NCBI GenBank assembly: GCA_958295815.1 | Contig: OY282374.1 | Coordinates: 1,756,856-1,820,855 of the forward strand | Length of the DNA stretch: 64,000 nt | Direction of reading: 5' to 3' | Source of the DNA: Candidatus Poribacteria bacterium | GTDB lineage: Bacteria; Poribacteria; WGA-4E; WGA-3G | Shown: positions 54,139 to 63,440 of the stretch, one piece after another | Layout of the letters: each line of letters opens with the position of its first letter | How positions within the stretch are numbered: position 1 is the stretch's first letter | The notes under the pieces: model-generated | Database searches by the model: none | What the model was told of the DNA's origin: nothing | Seen by the model: the letters and a program-made list of their open reading frames with translations, nothing else | Made by a program: the position numbers and the translations under genes

Positions 54139-55497
54139 ATGGCACGAGAAAAGCGCAGATTTGTTTGTCAGGAGTGTGGATATACGACCCCAAGATCGCT
54201 CGGACGCTGTCCAACGTGTCAAAGTTGGCAGAGTTTCGCCGAAGAGATAGAGGAGCTTGCCTCATCAAAGCAACGTGGGATCGGGCAACTCTCTCGTGAA
54301 CCTGAACCAATCTCCAAGGTTACCGCGAGCGAGGTAGAGCGGCACCTAACAGGCATGGCAGAGTTTGACAGGGTACTTGGTGGCGGAATTGTACCGGGTT
54401 CTGTAGTCCTTATCGGTGGCGATCCTGGAATAGGCAAGTCTACGCTGCTACTGCAAGCCAGTGAGGCATTGAGTCGAAGTTATGGAGACATCCTTTATGT
54501 CTCAGGAGAAGAGTCCGTTAGCCAGACAAAACTGAGGGCAACTCGACTTGGCGTTGTTTCCGATACGCTCTATGTGCTCTGTGAAAATGATTTGGAGCAG
54601 ATTGAAAAACATATAGATACATTTAAGCCGAAGGTTGTCATTGTTGATTCCATCCAAGCAGTTTATTTGTCGAGTATCCAATCTGCACCTGGTAGTGTCA
54701 CCCAAATCCGGGAGTGTGCAGGACGTCTCTTGATTTGTGCGAAGAACCGGAATATTCCAGTTTTTCTCGTTGGGCATGTCACAAAAGATGGAACGCTTGC
54801 AGGACCTCGCATTTTGGAACACATGGTAGATACAGTTCTCTATTTTGAAGGGGAACAGCAGCATATTTACCGGATCCTACGTGCAATTAAGAATCGATTT
54901 GGTTCGACAAACGAAATTGGAATCTTTGAAATGCAAAACAGGGGTCTTGTAGATGTGATGAACCCGTCTGAGCTCTTTTTAAGCAACAGAGAGGCGGAAG
55001 TTTCAGGCTCTATTGTAGTTTCAAGCATGGAAGGCACCCGTCCGTTGCTTATGGAGGTACAAGCACTTGTTGTGCCTACCAATTACGGGAATCCACGCAA
55101 CACAGCGACTGGTGTGGACAGACACCGTATTGCCCTACTCATTGCTGTCCTCAATAAACGGGTAGGTATTGACGTTGGTGGTGCTGATGTTTTTGTCAAC
55201 ATTACTGGCGGATTGCGAATTGCTGAACCTGGTATTGATCTCGGTGTGTTAATGGCAATAGCCTCAAGTTATCGAGAGATTCCTGTAAATCGGCAGACTG
55301 TTATGATTGGAGAGGTTGGTCTCGGCGGCGAAATTAGACCTGTGGCGCATGTCGAGAGACGGATTCGGGAAGCCGCAAAATTGGGATTCAAGCGCGCAAT
55401 TTTTCCCGATTACAACCGTAAAGGATTGAAAATTGATGAAGACATTGAGTTGATAGGTGTTAAGGACGTGTATGATAGTTTGAGTGTTTTGTTGTGA
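54139..55497 (+). CDS. radA: DNA repair protein RadA
   Basis: A 452-residue protein. The N-terminal zinc finger has the CX2C...CX2C pattern (FVCQECGYTTPRSLGRCPTC). The RecA-like core has Walker A GGDPGIGKSTLLLQAS, and the RadA-specific KNRFG motif appears in AIKNRFGSTNEIGIFEM. The C-terminal Lon-protease-like domain contains VDVGGADVFVNITGGLRI. It aids branch migration during recombination. The ATG at 54139 is preferred over an upstream GTG, with no strong ribosome-binding site. Confidence 0.93.
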   Translation: MAREKRRFVCQECGYTTPRSLGRCPTCQSWQSFAEEIEELASSKQRGIGQLSREPEPISKVTASEVERHLTGMAEFDRVLGGGIVPGSVVLIGGDPGIGKSTLLLQASEALSRSYGDILYVSGEESVSQTKLRATRLGVVSDTLYVLCENDLEQIEKHIDTFKPKVVIVDSIQAVYLSSIQSAPGSVTQIRECAGRLLICAKNRNIPVFLVGHVTKDGTLAGPRILEHMVDTVLYFEGEQQHIYRILRAIKNRFGSTNEIGIFEMQNRGLVDVMNPSELFLSNREAEVSGSIVVSSMEGTRPLLMEVQALVVPTNYGNPRNTATGVDRHRIALLIAVLNKRVGIDVGGADVFVNITGGLRIAEPGIDLGVLMAIASSYREIPVNRQTVMIGEVGLGGEIRPVAHVERRIREAAKLGFKRAIFPDYNRKGLKIDEDIELIGVKDVYDSLSVLL

Positions 55498-55868
55498 TAC
55501 CATAAATAATCCGATTTATTATTTAGAGGCGGCATTACTTTTTTCTTGATTTTAATTATTTTTTGTACTACGCTATTGTAACCATGTTAGGACATTATGG
55601 CTTTAGTAAGTTGTATTGGAAATATGATTCCTAACACAGTTTTTTTAGCGGTTTTATTCACGTTTGGCAATTTAAATTGATAAGTAAGTTTGTAATCGTC
55701 CAGTCTAAGCACAGTCGTTTGCGTATACTTACAGAGTGTGTTCATAGATATAGGAGCAGTTGTGTGGAACTGAATAGGTCTTGAGGCGTACCTGAAGACC
55801 GTACCCACAAGGAAGTGGATTCTTTTTTCCCTTTATCAAAATATGCAGTACCACGCACAGTACAAAAA
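55498..55868. other. Gene-free region between radA and the PIN/TRAM gene
   Basis: About 370 bases. AT-rich DNA is followed by an inverted pair GTTAGGA/TCCTAAC near 55585-55635 spanning a short non-credible frame. AAGGA at 55809-55813 is too close to a GTG at 55815. No RNA gene or promoter with good consensus was found. Confidence 0.5.
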
Positions 55869-56900
55869 ATGAAAATTTGGAGCATCCGTCTTTCTTTTGT
55901 AATTGCGAGCGCAGCGATTTGTTACGTTGCTTATGATGGTGATTTGTTCGCTGTACTTGCTGCATTTGCCATAGCATTGCTTCTTGTAGGCGCAGAGTTC
56001 TGCTTGCACTTACCCAGTACTCGTGGCATCGTAGCCAGTATAATAGGGGTGGCTGTCGGTTTGTTGGTTGCCTTTGGGGTTTTAGCCCTCTTTTCAGAGC
56101 CGCACCGTAGTCTAACAATAGTGCTTGTTCTCAGTTTCGGTTATCTCGGTATGATGAGCGGTTACTATGTCTCTACAACATTGAGTTTAACCGAATTACT
56201 AAGGTCGAGTAGAGCGAGCAGGTCTGGAGAGTTAGGCGCAGCGCACGCTACAAGTAACTTCAAAATTTTAGACACAAGTGTTATCATTGATGGTAGAATA
56301 CTTGAAATCTGTCAAACAAAGTTTATTGAAGGAACACTTGTTATCCCAAGATTTGTTCTCAACGAGTTACAACGTATTGCGGATTCAACAGATTCGCTTC
56401 GTCGAAATAAAGGTCGGCGCGGTTTTGATATTCTCCGTGCTCTTCAAAATAATCCTGCGATAGTTGTTGATATTACGGAGGAGGATGTACCGCATCTTAC
56501 AGAAGTTGATGCTAAATTGGTTCATCTTGCACAAGAGCGAGACGCGACAATCGTAACCAACGATTTAAACCTGAACAAAGTCGCCGAATTGCAGAGTGTA
56601 AAGGTGCTGAATATCAATGAATTGTCAAATGCAGTGCGTCCTGTGGTTATTGCCGGTGAGGTGATTCAGGTGTTTCTCCTTAAGGAGGGTAAGGAACCGA
56701 ATCAAGGCGTTGGCTACCTTGATGACGGTACAATGGTAATCGTTGAAGATGGGAAATCGTACATCGGTAAATCGCTTAATGTTGAAGTCACCCAAATGCT
56801 ACGGACAAGTGCGGGACAAATGATTTTTACACGTATAAAAACAGATGAAATGGACGTTGATGAGGAGCCAGGTTTGCACCCTTATTCCCGCAGCTGGTAA
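55869..56900 (+). CDS. Membrane-anchored PIN/TRAM domain protein (YacL-like)
   Basis: A 343-residue protein with four hydrophobic segments (residues about 5-125), a PIN domain starting KILDTSVIIDGRILEI, acidic metal-site segments NELQRIADS, and VDAKLVHLAQERDATIVTNDLNLN. A C-terminal TRAM-like RNA-binding domain contains VGYLDDGTMVIVEDGKSYIGK. It corresponds to the YacL family, found between radA and ispD in many bacteria. The start is uncertain: the ATG at 55869 has no Shine-Dalgarno, while a GTG at 55815 has AAGGA only 1 base away. The last 41 bases overlap ispD. Confidence 0.82.
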   Translation: MKIWSIRLSFVIASAAICYVAYDGDLFAVLAAFAIALLLVGAEFCLHLPSTRGIVASIIGVAVGLLVAFGVLALFSEPHRSLTIVLVLSFGYLGMMSGYYVSTTLSLTELLRSSRASRSGELGAAHATSNFKILDTSVIIDGRILEICQTKFIEGTLVIPRFVLNELQRIADSTDSLRRNKGRRGFDILRALQNNPAIVVDITEEDVPHLTEVDAKLVHLAQERDATIVTNDLNLNKVAELQSVKVLNINELSNAVRPVVIAGEVIQVFLLKEGKEPNQGVGYLDDGTMVIVEDGKSYIGKSLNVEVTQMLRTSAGQMIFTRIKTDEMDVDEEPGLHPYSRSW

Positions 56901-57561
56901 GGGACACCGCATGGGGAATTCGGTTAAAAAGCCCTACTTAAAATTGGGGCAGAAGCCGATTTTAGCGCATACGATTCAACGGTTTGAGCAAAATAGTGCT
57001 GTGGATGCTATTTATGTTATCGTTGATGAAGTGGACTTCAGTGAGTGCTATGCCACGGTGTTAGATCCGTATCCGTTTGCTAAAGTGCAGGCACTTGTAG
57101 CAGGCGGGGATACGCGCCAGGAGTCTGTCCAAAACGGCGTACGTGCACTCTCAGCAGATGTTGATTTTGTGATTGTCCATGATGGTGTGCGTCCGTTTGT
57201 GACGGATGAAATCATTTTCGCCTGTCTTACATCAGCGGACGAATACGGTGCCGCAGTTGCAGCTGTACCTGTAAAAGATACAATCAAGGTAGCGAATAAG
57301 GATGCCTTCGTTCTTGAAACACCTGAACGCGAGCAACTTTGGGCAGTGCAAACGCCTCAAGTTTTTCGCAAGTCGCTATTAGAAGAGGCGCATCAGATAG
57401 CAGAGCAGCGTCAACTCACAGCGACCGATGATGCTGCACTTATTGAACAACTCGGTTTTCCTGTCAAATTAGTGCACGGAAGTTATGCGAACTTGAAAAT
57501 AACTACGCAGGTGGATTTACAAATCGCTGAGGTTCTTCTTGAGAACAACCCATCTGAATAG
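56860..57561 (+). CDS. ispD: 2-C-methyl-D-erythritol 4-phosphate cytidylyltransferase
   Basis: A 233-residue enzyme of the MEP isoprenoid pathway. The nucleotide-binding motif is LIPAAGKGHRMG near residue 8, followed by KPYLKLGQKPILAHTI, VHDGVRPFV (with catalytic Lys/Asp region), and VQTPQVFRKSLL and a C-terminal ATDDAALIEQLGFPV. The start is uncertain: ATG codons at 56845 and 56860 both lie in the 3' end of the PIN/TRAM gene, and 56860 gives the usual short N-terminus. ispF follows after 108 bases. Confidence 0.92.
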   Translation: MRSQVCTLIPAAGKGHRMGNSVKKPYLKLGQKPILAHTIQRFEQNSAVDAIYVIVDEVDFSECYATVLDPYPFAKVQALVAGGDTRQESVQNGVRALSADVDFVIVHDGVRPFVTDEIIFACLTSADEYGAAVAAVPVKDTIKVANKDAFVLETPEREQLWAVQTPQVFRKSLLEEAHQIAEQRQLTATDDAALIEQLGFPVKLVHGSYANLKITTQVDLQIAEVLLENNPSE

Positions 57562-57669
57562 AAATTTTATGTGGGCATCGGCTAACAATGATTACGGTAT
57601 AGTACCTGTCCGCAAAGCCGTAGATTTAAACGACAGGAGTTTTGGTTAGAACATTTAATATATAAAAAG

Positions 57670-58143
57670 ATGCGAGTAGGTATTGGGTACGATGTTCATC
57701 GGCTGGTCTCGAATCGAAAATTGATTTTGGGTGGCGTTGAGATTTCATATCATTTAGGACTGTTAGGACATTCAGATGCGGATGTCTTGACACACGCAAT
57801 CATAGATGCTATTTTAGGGGCAGCTGCGCTCGGAGATATCGGTACACATTTTCCAGACACCGATGCGCGTTATGAAGGTATGGACAGCCTTATTTTTCTA
57901 CGTGATATTGTAGCAAAGGTAAGGCTGCATGGCTACCAAATCGAAAATATAGACAGTACAGTGATCGCACAACGCCCGAAATTGGCACCTTACATTTCGG
58001 AAATCCGCGGAAGACTTGCCGAGACGCTTCATGTTGCCGTAACACAAGTAAATGTTAAGGCGACGACATCGGAAGAATTAGGTGTTGTTGGTGAAGGCAA
58101 AGCGATTGTCGCCCACGCTATTGCCTGTCTTTCCGAGTTGTAA
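57670..58143 (+). CDS. ispF: 2-C-methyl-D-erythritol 2,4-cyclodiphosphate synthase
   Basis: A 157-residue trimeric zinc enzyme, next step but one after IspD in the MEP pathway. It starts MRVGIGYDVHR with metal-binding Asp and His. LLGHSDADVLTHAIIDAILGAAALGDIG contains the third ligand, and the C-terminal KATTSEELGVVGEGKAI closes the active site. Length and motifs are canonical. Upstream Shine-Dalgarno is weak. Confidence 0.95.
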   Translation: MRVGIGYDVHRLVSNRKLILGGVEISYHLGLLGHSDADVLTHAIIDAILGAAALGDIGTHFPDTDARYEGMDSLIFLRDIVAKVRLHGYQIENIDSTVIAQRPKLAPYISEIRGRLAETLHVAVTQVNVKATTSEELGVVGEGKAIVAHAIACLSEL

Positions 58144-58187
58144 GTCTTTTTTGTGATCAATGTCAAGAGGAGTCGAAATTATAAAAA

Positions 58188-59615
58188 ATGGGTATCAAAA
58201 TCTATAACTCGCTGAGCCGGCAGATGGAGGACTTTGTACCACTAAATCCTGAACATGTGTCGATTTACAGTTGTGGTCCCACGGTTTACGATTACATCCA
58301 CATGGGCAACGCACGCACTGCTTTGGTGACGGATATTATTCGACGCTATTTGGAGTATAGAGGCTATACCGTCAAACTGGTTCAGAATTTGACAGATATT
58401 GATGACAAGATTATCAATCGTGCGGCAGAACTTGGTGTCAGCGCGAAGCAGTTGGCGCAGCAGAACGGTGATGCGTTCTTTGAGGATTCACAACGTCTCG
58501 GTATTCACCCCGCCGATGTCCACCCGAAAGCAACTGAACACATTCCAGAAATGATAAGTTTAATTCAGACCCTGCTTGAAAAGGGAGTCGCTTACGTTAT
58601 TGATGGCAGTGTCTATTACCGGGTGAATCGGTTTGATTCGTATGGGAAGCTTTCCAATCGAAAGCCGGAGGATCTGCTCGCCGGTGCTCGCGTTGAAATT
58701 GATGAGCGGAAAGAGGATCCGCGTGATTTTGATATGTGGAAAGCTGCTAAGCCCGGTGAACCGTCTTGGGAGAGTCCATGGGGTAGAGGTAGGCCCGGAT
58801 GGCATATAGAATGTTCCGCTATGGCGATGAAACACCTCGGGACAACGCTTGACATTCATGTCGGTGGGGAAGATTTGCGGTTCCCGCACCATGAGAACGA
58901 AATTGCCCAGAGTGAGATGGCGACCGGATCCACCTTTGCACATTATTGGATACATATCGCTTTTCTAAACATTGACGGCAGGCGTATGGGCAAATCCGAA
59001 CATAACTTTATCCTGCTACGGGACGCACTCGACAATTATCCGACTGAGGTAATTCGGCACTTCCTGATTTCGGCGCATTATCGGCATCCGCTTGATTACA
59101 ATCGAGAGAGTTTGATGAAATCTGAAGGTGCGTTCAGACGTTTAAGCAATTGCTTAGACGCACTAAAAAAATATGATGGACAATTAGCGACAGATGAAAC
59201 GACGACTTCACCGCTTCAACACGCGGTACAAGAGATGAAGTCGCAATTTACCGATGCCATGGATACAGATTTCAACACCGCACAGGCACTCGGTGCTATT
59301 TTCACACTTGTCAGCGAAGTGAACAGATCCCTCAGTGCTAAAAATGGGACACCTCCAGCTGTTTTCGCACAAGCATATCATGCATTGAATGAAACCTGCC
59401 AAGTACTCGGTATTTATGACGCGGAAGCGCAGGATCGCGATGGCGATAATGTGGAACAGCGTGACAACCTCATTAATCTCCTCTTAGAGATAAGGCAGGA
59501 TGCCCGTAGCCGTAAAGATTGGGACACGTCCGACAAAATTCGCGATCGGCTTAAAGAACTCGATATTGAAATCCAAGACACCCGTGAGGGTGCCACTTGG
59601 AAGATTGTATCTTAA
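58188..59615 (+). CDS. cysS: Cysteinyl-tRNA synthetase
   Basis: A 475-residue class I synthetase. The zinc/ATP site CGPTVYDYIHMGNAR holds the HIGH variant HMGN. The zinc site includes WHIECSAMA and GGEDLRFPHHENE, and the KMSKS loop is RMGKSEHNF. The C-terminal region has the anticodon-binding helical bundle (RQDARSRKDWDTSDKIRDRL). AGAGGAG lies about 15 bases before the ATG. Its position after ispF matches the radA-yacL-ispD-ispF-cysS order. Confidence 0.95.
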   Translation: MGIKIYNSLSRQMEDFVPLNPEHVSIYSCGPTVYDYIHMGNARTALVTDIIRRYLEYRGYTVKLVQNLTDIDDKIINRAAELGVSAKQLAQQNGDAFFEDSQRLGIHPADVHPKATEHIPEMISLIQTLLEKGVAYVIDGSVYYRVNRFDSYGKLSNRKPEDLLAGARVEIDERKEDPRDFDMWKAAKPGEPSWESPWGRGRPGWHIECSAMAMKHLGTTLDIHVGGEDLRFPHHENEIAQSEMATGSTFAHYWIHIAFLNIDGRRMGKSEHNFILLRDALDNYPTEVIRHFLISAHYRHPLDYNRESLMKSEGAFRRLSNCLDALKKYDGQLATDETTTSPLQHAVQEMKSQFTDAMDTDFNTAQALGAIFTLVSEVNRSLSAKNGTPPAVFAQAYHALNETCQVLGIYDAEAQDRDGDNVEQRDNLINLLLEIRQDARSRKDWDTSDKIRDRLKELDIEIQDTREGATWKIVS

Positions 59616-59767
59616 CCAGAGGTATTGGGAATTGATAGCCTTTCTTCAAAGAAGATCGCGCCCCGCGAATGCCTCTCTGATTTGAATTTGGAATTATATT
59701 ATCAGCGAACAAAATACCGATAGCGCGAGGGCGTGTGCCTGAGTGCTGTATCAAAGGAGTAAAAGTG

Positions 59768-60403
59768 ATGTATCGATTCATTACGTTCTTTTCATTACTC
59801 TGTTTTGTTGCTGTTCTCAGCGGGTGTGCTGCACTCTTCTCGGAGCAGGAATGGAGCGAAAATTACGCCCTCATGGAAGGGACGCAGGCCACAAGTCCGC
59901 AGATGATTGATGGCAAACTCAATACTATTGGTGAAACAACCTTCCCAGCAGGTTCGCAAGGGTTTATAGGTGCGAATCCGGCATCTCAGGTGATCATTAC
60001 TTTACCAGAGAAAAAGACTGTCCGTCGGATTGTGATACACTCCGACAATTTGACAGAATTTGATATTTTCGCAGATAAAGGGAGTATCGCGGTTGAATCG
60101 GACTGGCAGCTTATCAAAGACGTAAAGAGTGTTAAGATGAGCCCGATTAAAATTTCTCTACTTATTCCGTTCCCGACAAATCGAATCCGGTTGCGTGTTT
60201 TGGGGACGAAGGATGATGCGCTGCTGAGCCGTCAAGAACGCGCACGTTCTGCTGGTAGGGGATGGAATGTAGGCAGTCGACGTGCTGTTGGCAAAATCCG
60301 GGAAATTGAGTTGTACGGTTATAAAACTGCTGGTCAGATAGAAGTTGAGCAAGCCACCGATAAGCGTGAAAAAGAACTTGATGATTTGCTTGAATTGGAG
60401 TAA
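59768..60403 (+). CDS. Lipoprotein, discoidin-like (hypothetical)
   Basis: A 211-residue lipoprotein. The signal peptide ends in lipobox LSGC (Cys near residue 19). The mature part begins with a short linker, then a beta-rich domain containing QVIITLPEKKTVRRIVIHSDNL, FDIFADKGS and a C-terminal GKIREIELYGY segment typical of F5/8-type C (discoidin) folds. AAGGAG (59754-59759) is 8 bases before the ATG. Paired with a similar lipoprotein downstream; function unknown. Confidence 0.75.
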   Translation: MYRFITFFSLLCFVAVLSGCAALFSEQEWSENYALMEGTQATSPQMIDGKLNTIGETTFPAGSQGFIGANPASQVIITLPEKKTVRRIVIHSDNLTEFDIFADKGSIAVESDWQLIKDVKSVKMSPIKISLLIPFPTNRIRLRVLGTKDDALLSRQERARSAGRGWNVGSRRAVGKIREIELYGYKTAGQIEVEQATDKREKELDDLLELE

Positions 60404-60503
60404 TATAGACGTAACATTGATAGGGTTATTTTTTCAGCAATATCTCAACTTCAGACCATACGGAGCGGCTCCTAAATCGTTCCGTACAAAGAGGAGGCAA
60501 CAC

Positions 60504-61100
60504 ATGCGTTTTGGATTATTAATCATAGCTCTGTGTGGGTTGGTCGTGTTATCTGGGTGTATTCTCGCTGCAAATCCGGCACTTAACCTGAGTAAAAATA
60601 TCGCACTTGATGCGACAAGTGAGGATTCAAGGTTCCACGACGACAATTTGCACACACGCGGAGAGACGGGTCCTATTCTCGAAGACGAGAAGGATGAGGC
60701 GTCCCAGATGGAATCTGATAAGTTCACGGAAGCCGTGCTCAAATGGCGGCAGCCCCAAACTATACAGCAGGTCGTGGTTAGAGCCGAAGAAGGTCAAATG
60801 GAATTTTTCTCGGTTCAGTATATGAATGATGCAGAGGAATGGGTCACGATTAAAGAGGTACGTGACAATCTCCGTCCAGTCTACAAATTTACATTGAGGG
60901 ACCCGATTGTCACGACGAAACTTCGGTTGAAAGTACCACGCCGTTGGGATTCGCGTCGCGTGACCGGACAGAAACGTTCAACCCGTGGCGAAACCGGCGC
61001 ACCGAGTGCACAAGAGTACAAAAAGATTCAAGAAATTGAGATCTATTACGCACTCCCACCCGATCCAATGGAAGCAGCGGCGACGACTGCAACGGAGTAG
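60504..61100 (+). CDS. Lipoprotein, discoidin-like (paralogue-like)
   Basis: A 198-residue lipoprotein with signal MRFGLLIIALCGLVVLSGC; Cys is the lipidated residue. GAGGAGG (60491-60497) gives the start; a longer upstream frame is rejected. The mature domain has TIQQVVVRAEEGQMEFFSVQ, EWVTIKEVRDN and the final segment KIQEIEIYYALPP, the same strand order as the previous protein. A charged stretch (EDEKDEASQMESDK) precedes it. No catalytic motif. The C-terminus is Ala/Thr-rich. Confidence 0.75.
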   Translation: MRFGLLIIALCGLVVLSGCILAANPALNLSKNIALDATSEDSRFHDDNLHTRGETGPILEDEKDEASQMESDKFTEAVLKWRQPQTIQQVVVRAEEGQMEFFSVQYMNDAEEWVTIKEVRDNLRPVYKFTLRDPIVTTKLRLKVPRRWDSRRVTGQKRSTRGETGAPSAQEYKKIQEIEIYYALPPDPMEAAATTATE

Positions 61101-61177
61101 TAACATTCTATTAGTAGTCAATACGCTCGCAGAGCGGACCAAGACAACTCTATACGTACATCGCGCAAGGCGGGAAA

Positions 61178-62344
61178 ATGCTTTCTAACGAAACAATTAG
61201 TCTGATTCATTTAAACCTGATTCAAGGTGTTGGGCTAAAAACCGTTCAAGTCTTGCGCGATGTTTTTGGTACTGCGGAGCGTGCACTTCAGGCGACAGCA
61301 GACGAACTCAGGAAGATAGATACACTTTCACCCGCTTTATGTGAGATCTTGGTTCGCAAACCTGTCCTATATCCGATAGAACGTGAATTGGAACTGATAA
61401 ACGAGTATGGTTGTCAGGTGCTAACACTTTATGATGACGCCTATCCACAGCACTTGAAGCAAATTGACACGCCTCCGCTCGTATTGTACATCAAGGGTGA
61501 ACTCACACCGGCAGACTCACTGAGCATTTCACTCGTCGGTTCACGTAATGCAAGAGATTACGGGAGAAAGGTGAGTTATAGACTGAGTTATCAACTCGCA
61601 CAACGCGGGCTGACTGTTGTGAGTGGACTCGCAAAGGGTATTGATACCGCTGCGCATCGCGGCGCACTTGAAGCAGGTGGTAGAACAATCGCTGTCATGG
61701 GAAACGGGTTGAGTGTTATCTATCCTGCGATGAATCGTGATCTCGTAAAAAAAATTGAGGCATCTGGGGCTTTGGTTTCCGAATTCCCAATCGAGGTCAA
61801 ACCGAAACCGAGCAATTTCCCACGTCGGAACCGTATCATTAGTGGTCTGACGCTTGGAACTGTTGTGGTAGAAGCATCAAACCGCAGTGGGGCACTCATT
61901 ACTGCTCGTCTTGCTGGCGAACAAGGCAGGGAAGTCTTTGCTGTACCCGGGGAGATTTTTTCTGAACTTTCAACGGGTACCCACAGGTTAATTAATAATG
62001 GTGCGAAACTTATCAACACTGTGGACGATCTCCTCAATGAACTCCCACAGCATGCGTTAAACCAGATTCAATCCCCGATGCCAACACCACAAGAATTGCC
62101 TATTGAGAAGGCGGATACTAAAAGCACAGTCGCACAACCGCCTGTCCAGAGTGCACCCCCACCGGATTTAACACCAGACGAAAAGACAGTTTTCGATGCT
62201 ATTGAAGTCCCGTCATCACATATTGACACTATTGTTCGGGCGACGCAACTCCCGATAAGTCAGGTCTCCAGTGTGCTTTTGATGTTGGAACTCAAAGGGG
62301 TCGTTCAGCAACTGCCGGGGAAACAATTTTCCAAATCTAACTGA
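61178..62344 (+). CDS. dprA: DNA-processing protein DprA
   Basis: A 388-residue protein of the Smf/DprA family that loads RecA on incoming single-stranded DNA. An N-terminal SAM-like domain is followed by the Rossmann-like core (SLVGSRNARDYGRKVSY, GLTVVSGLAKGIDTAAHRGAL, FPRRNRIISGLTLGTVVVEA). A proline-rich linker (about residues 300-330) and a winged-helix domain (PDEKTVFDAIEVPSSHIDTI) complete it. Length is normal. Confidence 0.93.
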   Translation: MLSNETISLIHLNLIQGVGLKTVQVLRDVFGTAERALQATADELRKIDTLSPALCEILVRKPVLYPIERELELINEYGCQVLTLYDDAYPQHLKQIDTPPLVLYIKGELTPADSLSISLVGSRNARDYGRKVSYRLSYQLAQRGLTVVSGLAKGIDTAAHRGALEAGGRTIAVMGNGLSVIYPAMNRDLVKKIEASGALVSEFPIEVKPKPSNFPRRNRIISGLTLGTVVVEASNRSGALITARLAGEQGREVFAVPGEIFSELSTGTHRLINNGAKLINTVDDLLNELPQHALNQIQSPMPTPQELPIEKADTKSTVAQPPVQSAPPPDLTPDEKTVFDAIEVPSSHIDTIVRATQLPISQVSSVLLMLELKGVVQQLPGKQFSKSN

Positions 62345-62360
62345 GAATCCAATTGACAAT

Positions 62361-63425
62361 ATGAAGGATATGAAGATACTCGGCATTGATACATCATGTG
62401 ATGAAACTGCGGCTGCAGTCGTTGCTAACGGCAGGGAAGTGATCTCTAATGTTGTCGCCTCACAAATTGAGGTGCACCAAGAATACGGTGGAATCGTTCC
62501 AGAACTTGCCTCTCGCAAACATATTGAAGCAATTAATTACATTGTCCAACGGTCATTGGCAGAAGCAGGTATCGCCTTTAAAGATTTGGAAGCGATAGCA
62601 GTGACGAATCGTCCGGGTTTGATCGGAGCGTTGCTGGTCGGTGTCGCAGCAGCAAAAAGTCTCGCCTATTGTCATAATCTACCGTTACTCGGTATTAATC
62701 ATATTGAAGGGCATATCTACGCCAATTTTATGGTGCATGATTCCCTACCGTTTCCGCATATCTGTCTCACAGTTTCTGGCGGACATACTCTGCTCGTAGA
62801 GGTTCACGAAGGATGGCAATACAAGGTATTGGGCAGCACACAAGATGATGCCGCTGGTGAAGTCTATGATAAGGTCGCGAAGTATCTTGGACTGGGTTTT
62901 CCGGGCGGTAAGATCATTGATGACCTCGCACAGAAAGGCAATCCCACAGCGATAAAATTTCCGAGACCGATGCGAGATAGCGGGGACTACCAATTTAGTT
63001 TTAGTGGTATAAAAACCTCAGTGCGTTATTTTTTGGAGAAGGCGGAGCGCGCCGGTGTACTTGTGGAAAGTGAACGAGAGGATACTAATGGCACAAACCC
63101 TGATATGATAACCATCGAAGATGTTGCTGCCAGTTTCCAAGCTGCCGTTGTTGACATTTTGGTTTACAAGTCCCTTCATGCCGCTAAATCCACGGGTGCC
63201 AGAGCAATAACCTTAACTGGTGGCGTTGCCGCAAATAGTCAGCTTCGCACTTCACTGAAGGCTGCCGCTGCGGAGATCGGTGCCGAAGTCTACTACCCAC
63301 CCATGAGTTTATGTACAGATAATGGCGCGATGATTGCGGGTATTGCTTACCAGAAATATCAGCAAGGACTGCGGGATGGACTTTCCTTAAATGCTACTGC
63401 GAACGGTTCTATTGTAGATGTTTGA
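62361..63425 (+). CDS. tsaD: tRNA t6A37 threonylcarbamoyltransferase TsaD
   Basis: A 354-residue ASKHA-fold enzyme. It starts ILGIDTSCDETAAAVV, carries SRKHIEAINYIVQ, INHIEGHIYANF (metal-binding His pair), GGHTLLVEV and a C-terminal LTGGVAANSQLRTSL with CTDNGAMIAG. It transfers threonylcarbamoyl to A37 of tRNAs reading ANN codons. It works with TsaC (next gene). The ATG at 62361 is used; an ATG at 62370 in frame has AAGGAT close by and is an alternative. Confidence 0.95.
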   Translation: MKDMKILGIDTSCDETAAAVVANGREVISNVVASQIEVHQEYGGIVPELASRKHIEAINYIVQRSLAEAGIAFKDLEAIAVTNRPGLIGALLVGVAAAKSLAYCHNLPLLGINHIEGHIYANFMVHDSLPFPHICLTVSGGHTLLVEVHEGWQYKVLGSTQDDAAGEVYDKVAKYLGLGFPGGKIIDDLAQKGNPTAIKFPRPMRDSGDYQFSFSGIKTSVRYFLEKAERAGVLVESEREDTNGTNPDMITIEDVAASFQAAVVDILVYKSLHAAKSTGARAITLTGGVAANSQLRTSLKAAAAEIGAEVYYPPMSLCTDNGAMIAGIAYQKYQQGLRDGLSLNATANGSIVDV

Positions 63426-63440
63426 TGAAGGAGACGGATT

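Noticed and set aside
55584..55640. Very short frame beginning MLGHYGFSK between radA and the PIN/TRAM gene
   Set aside because: It is 16 codons with no Shine-Dalgarno and lies inside an inverted repeat.
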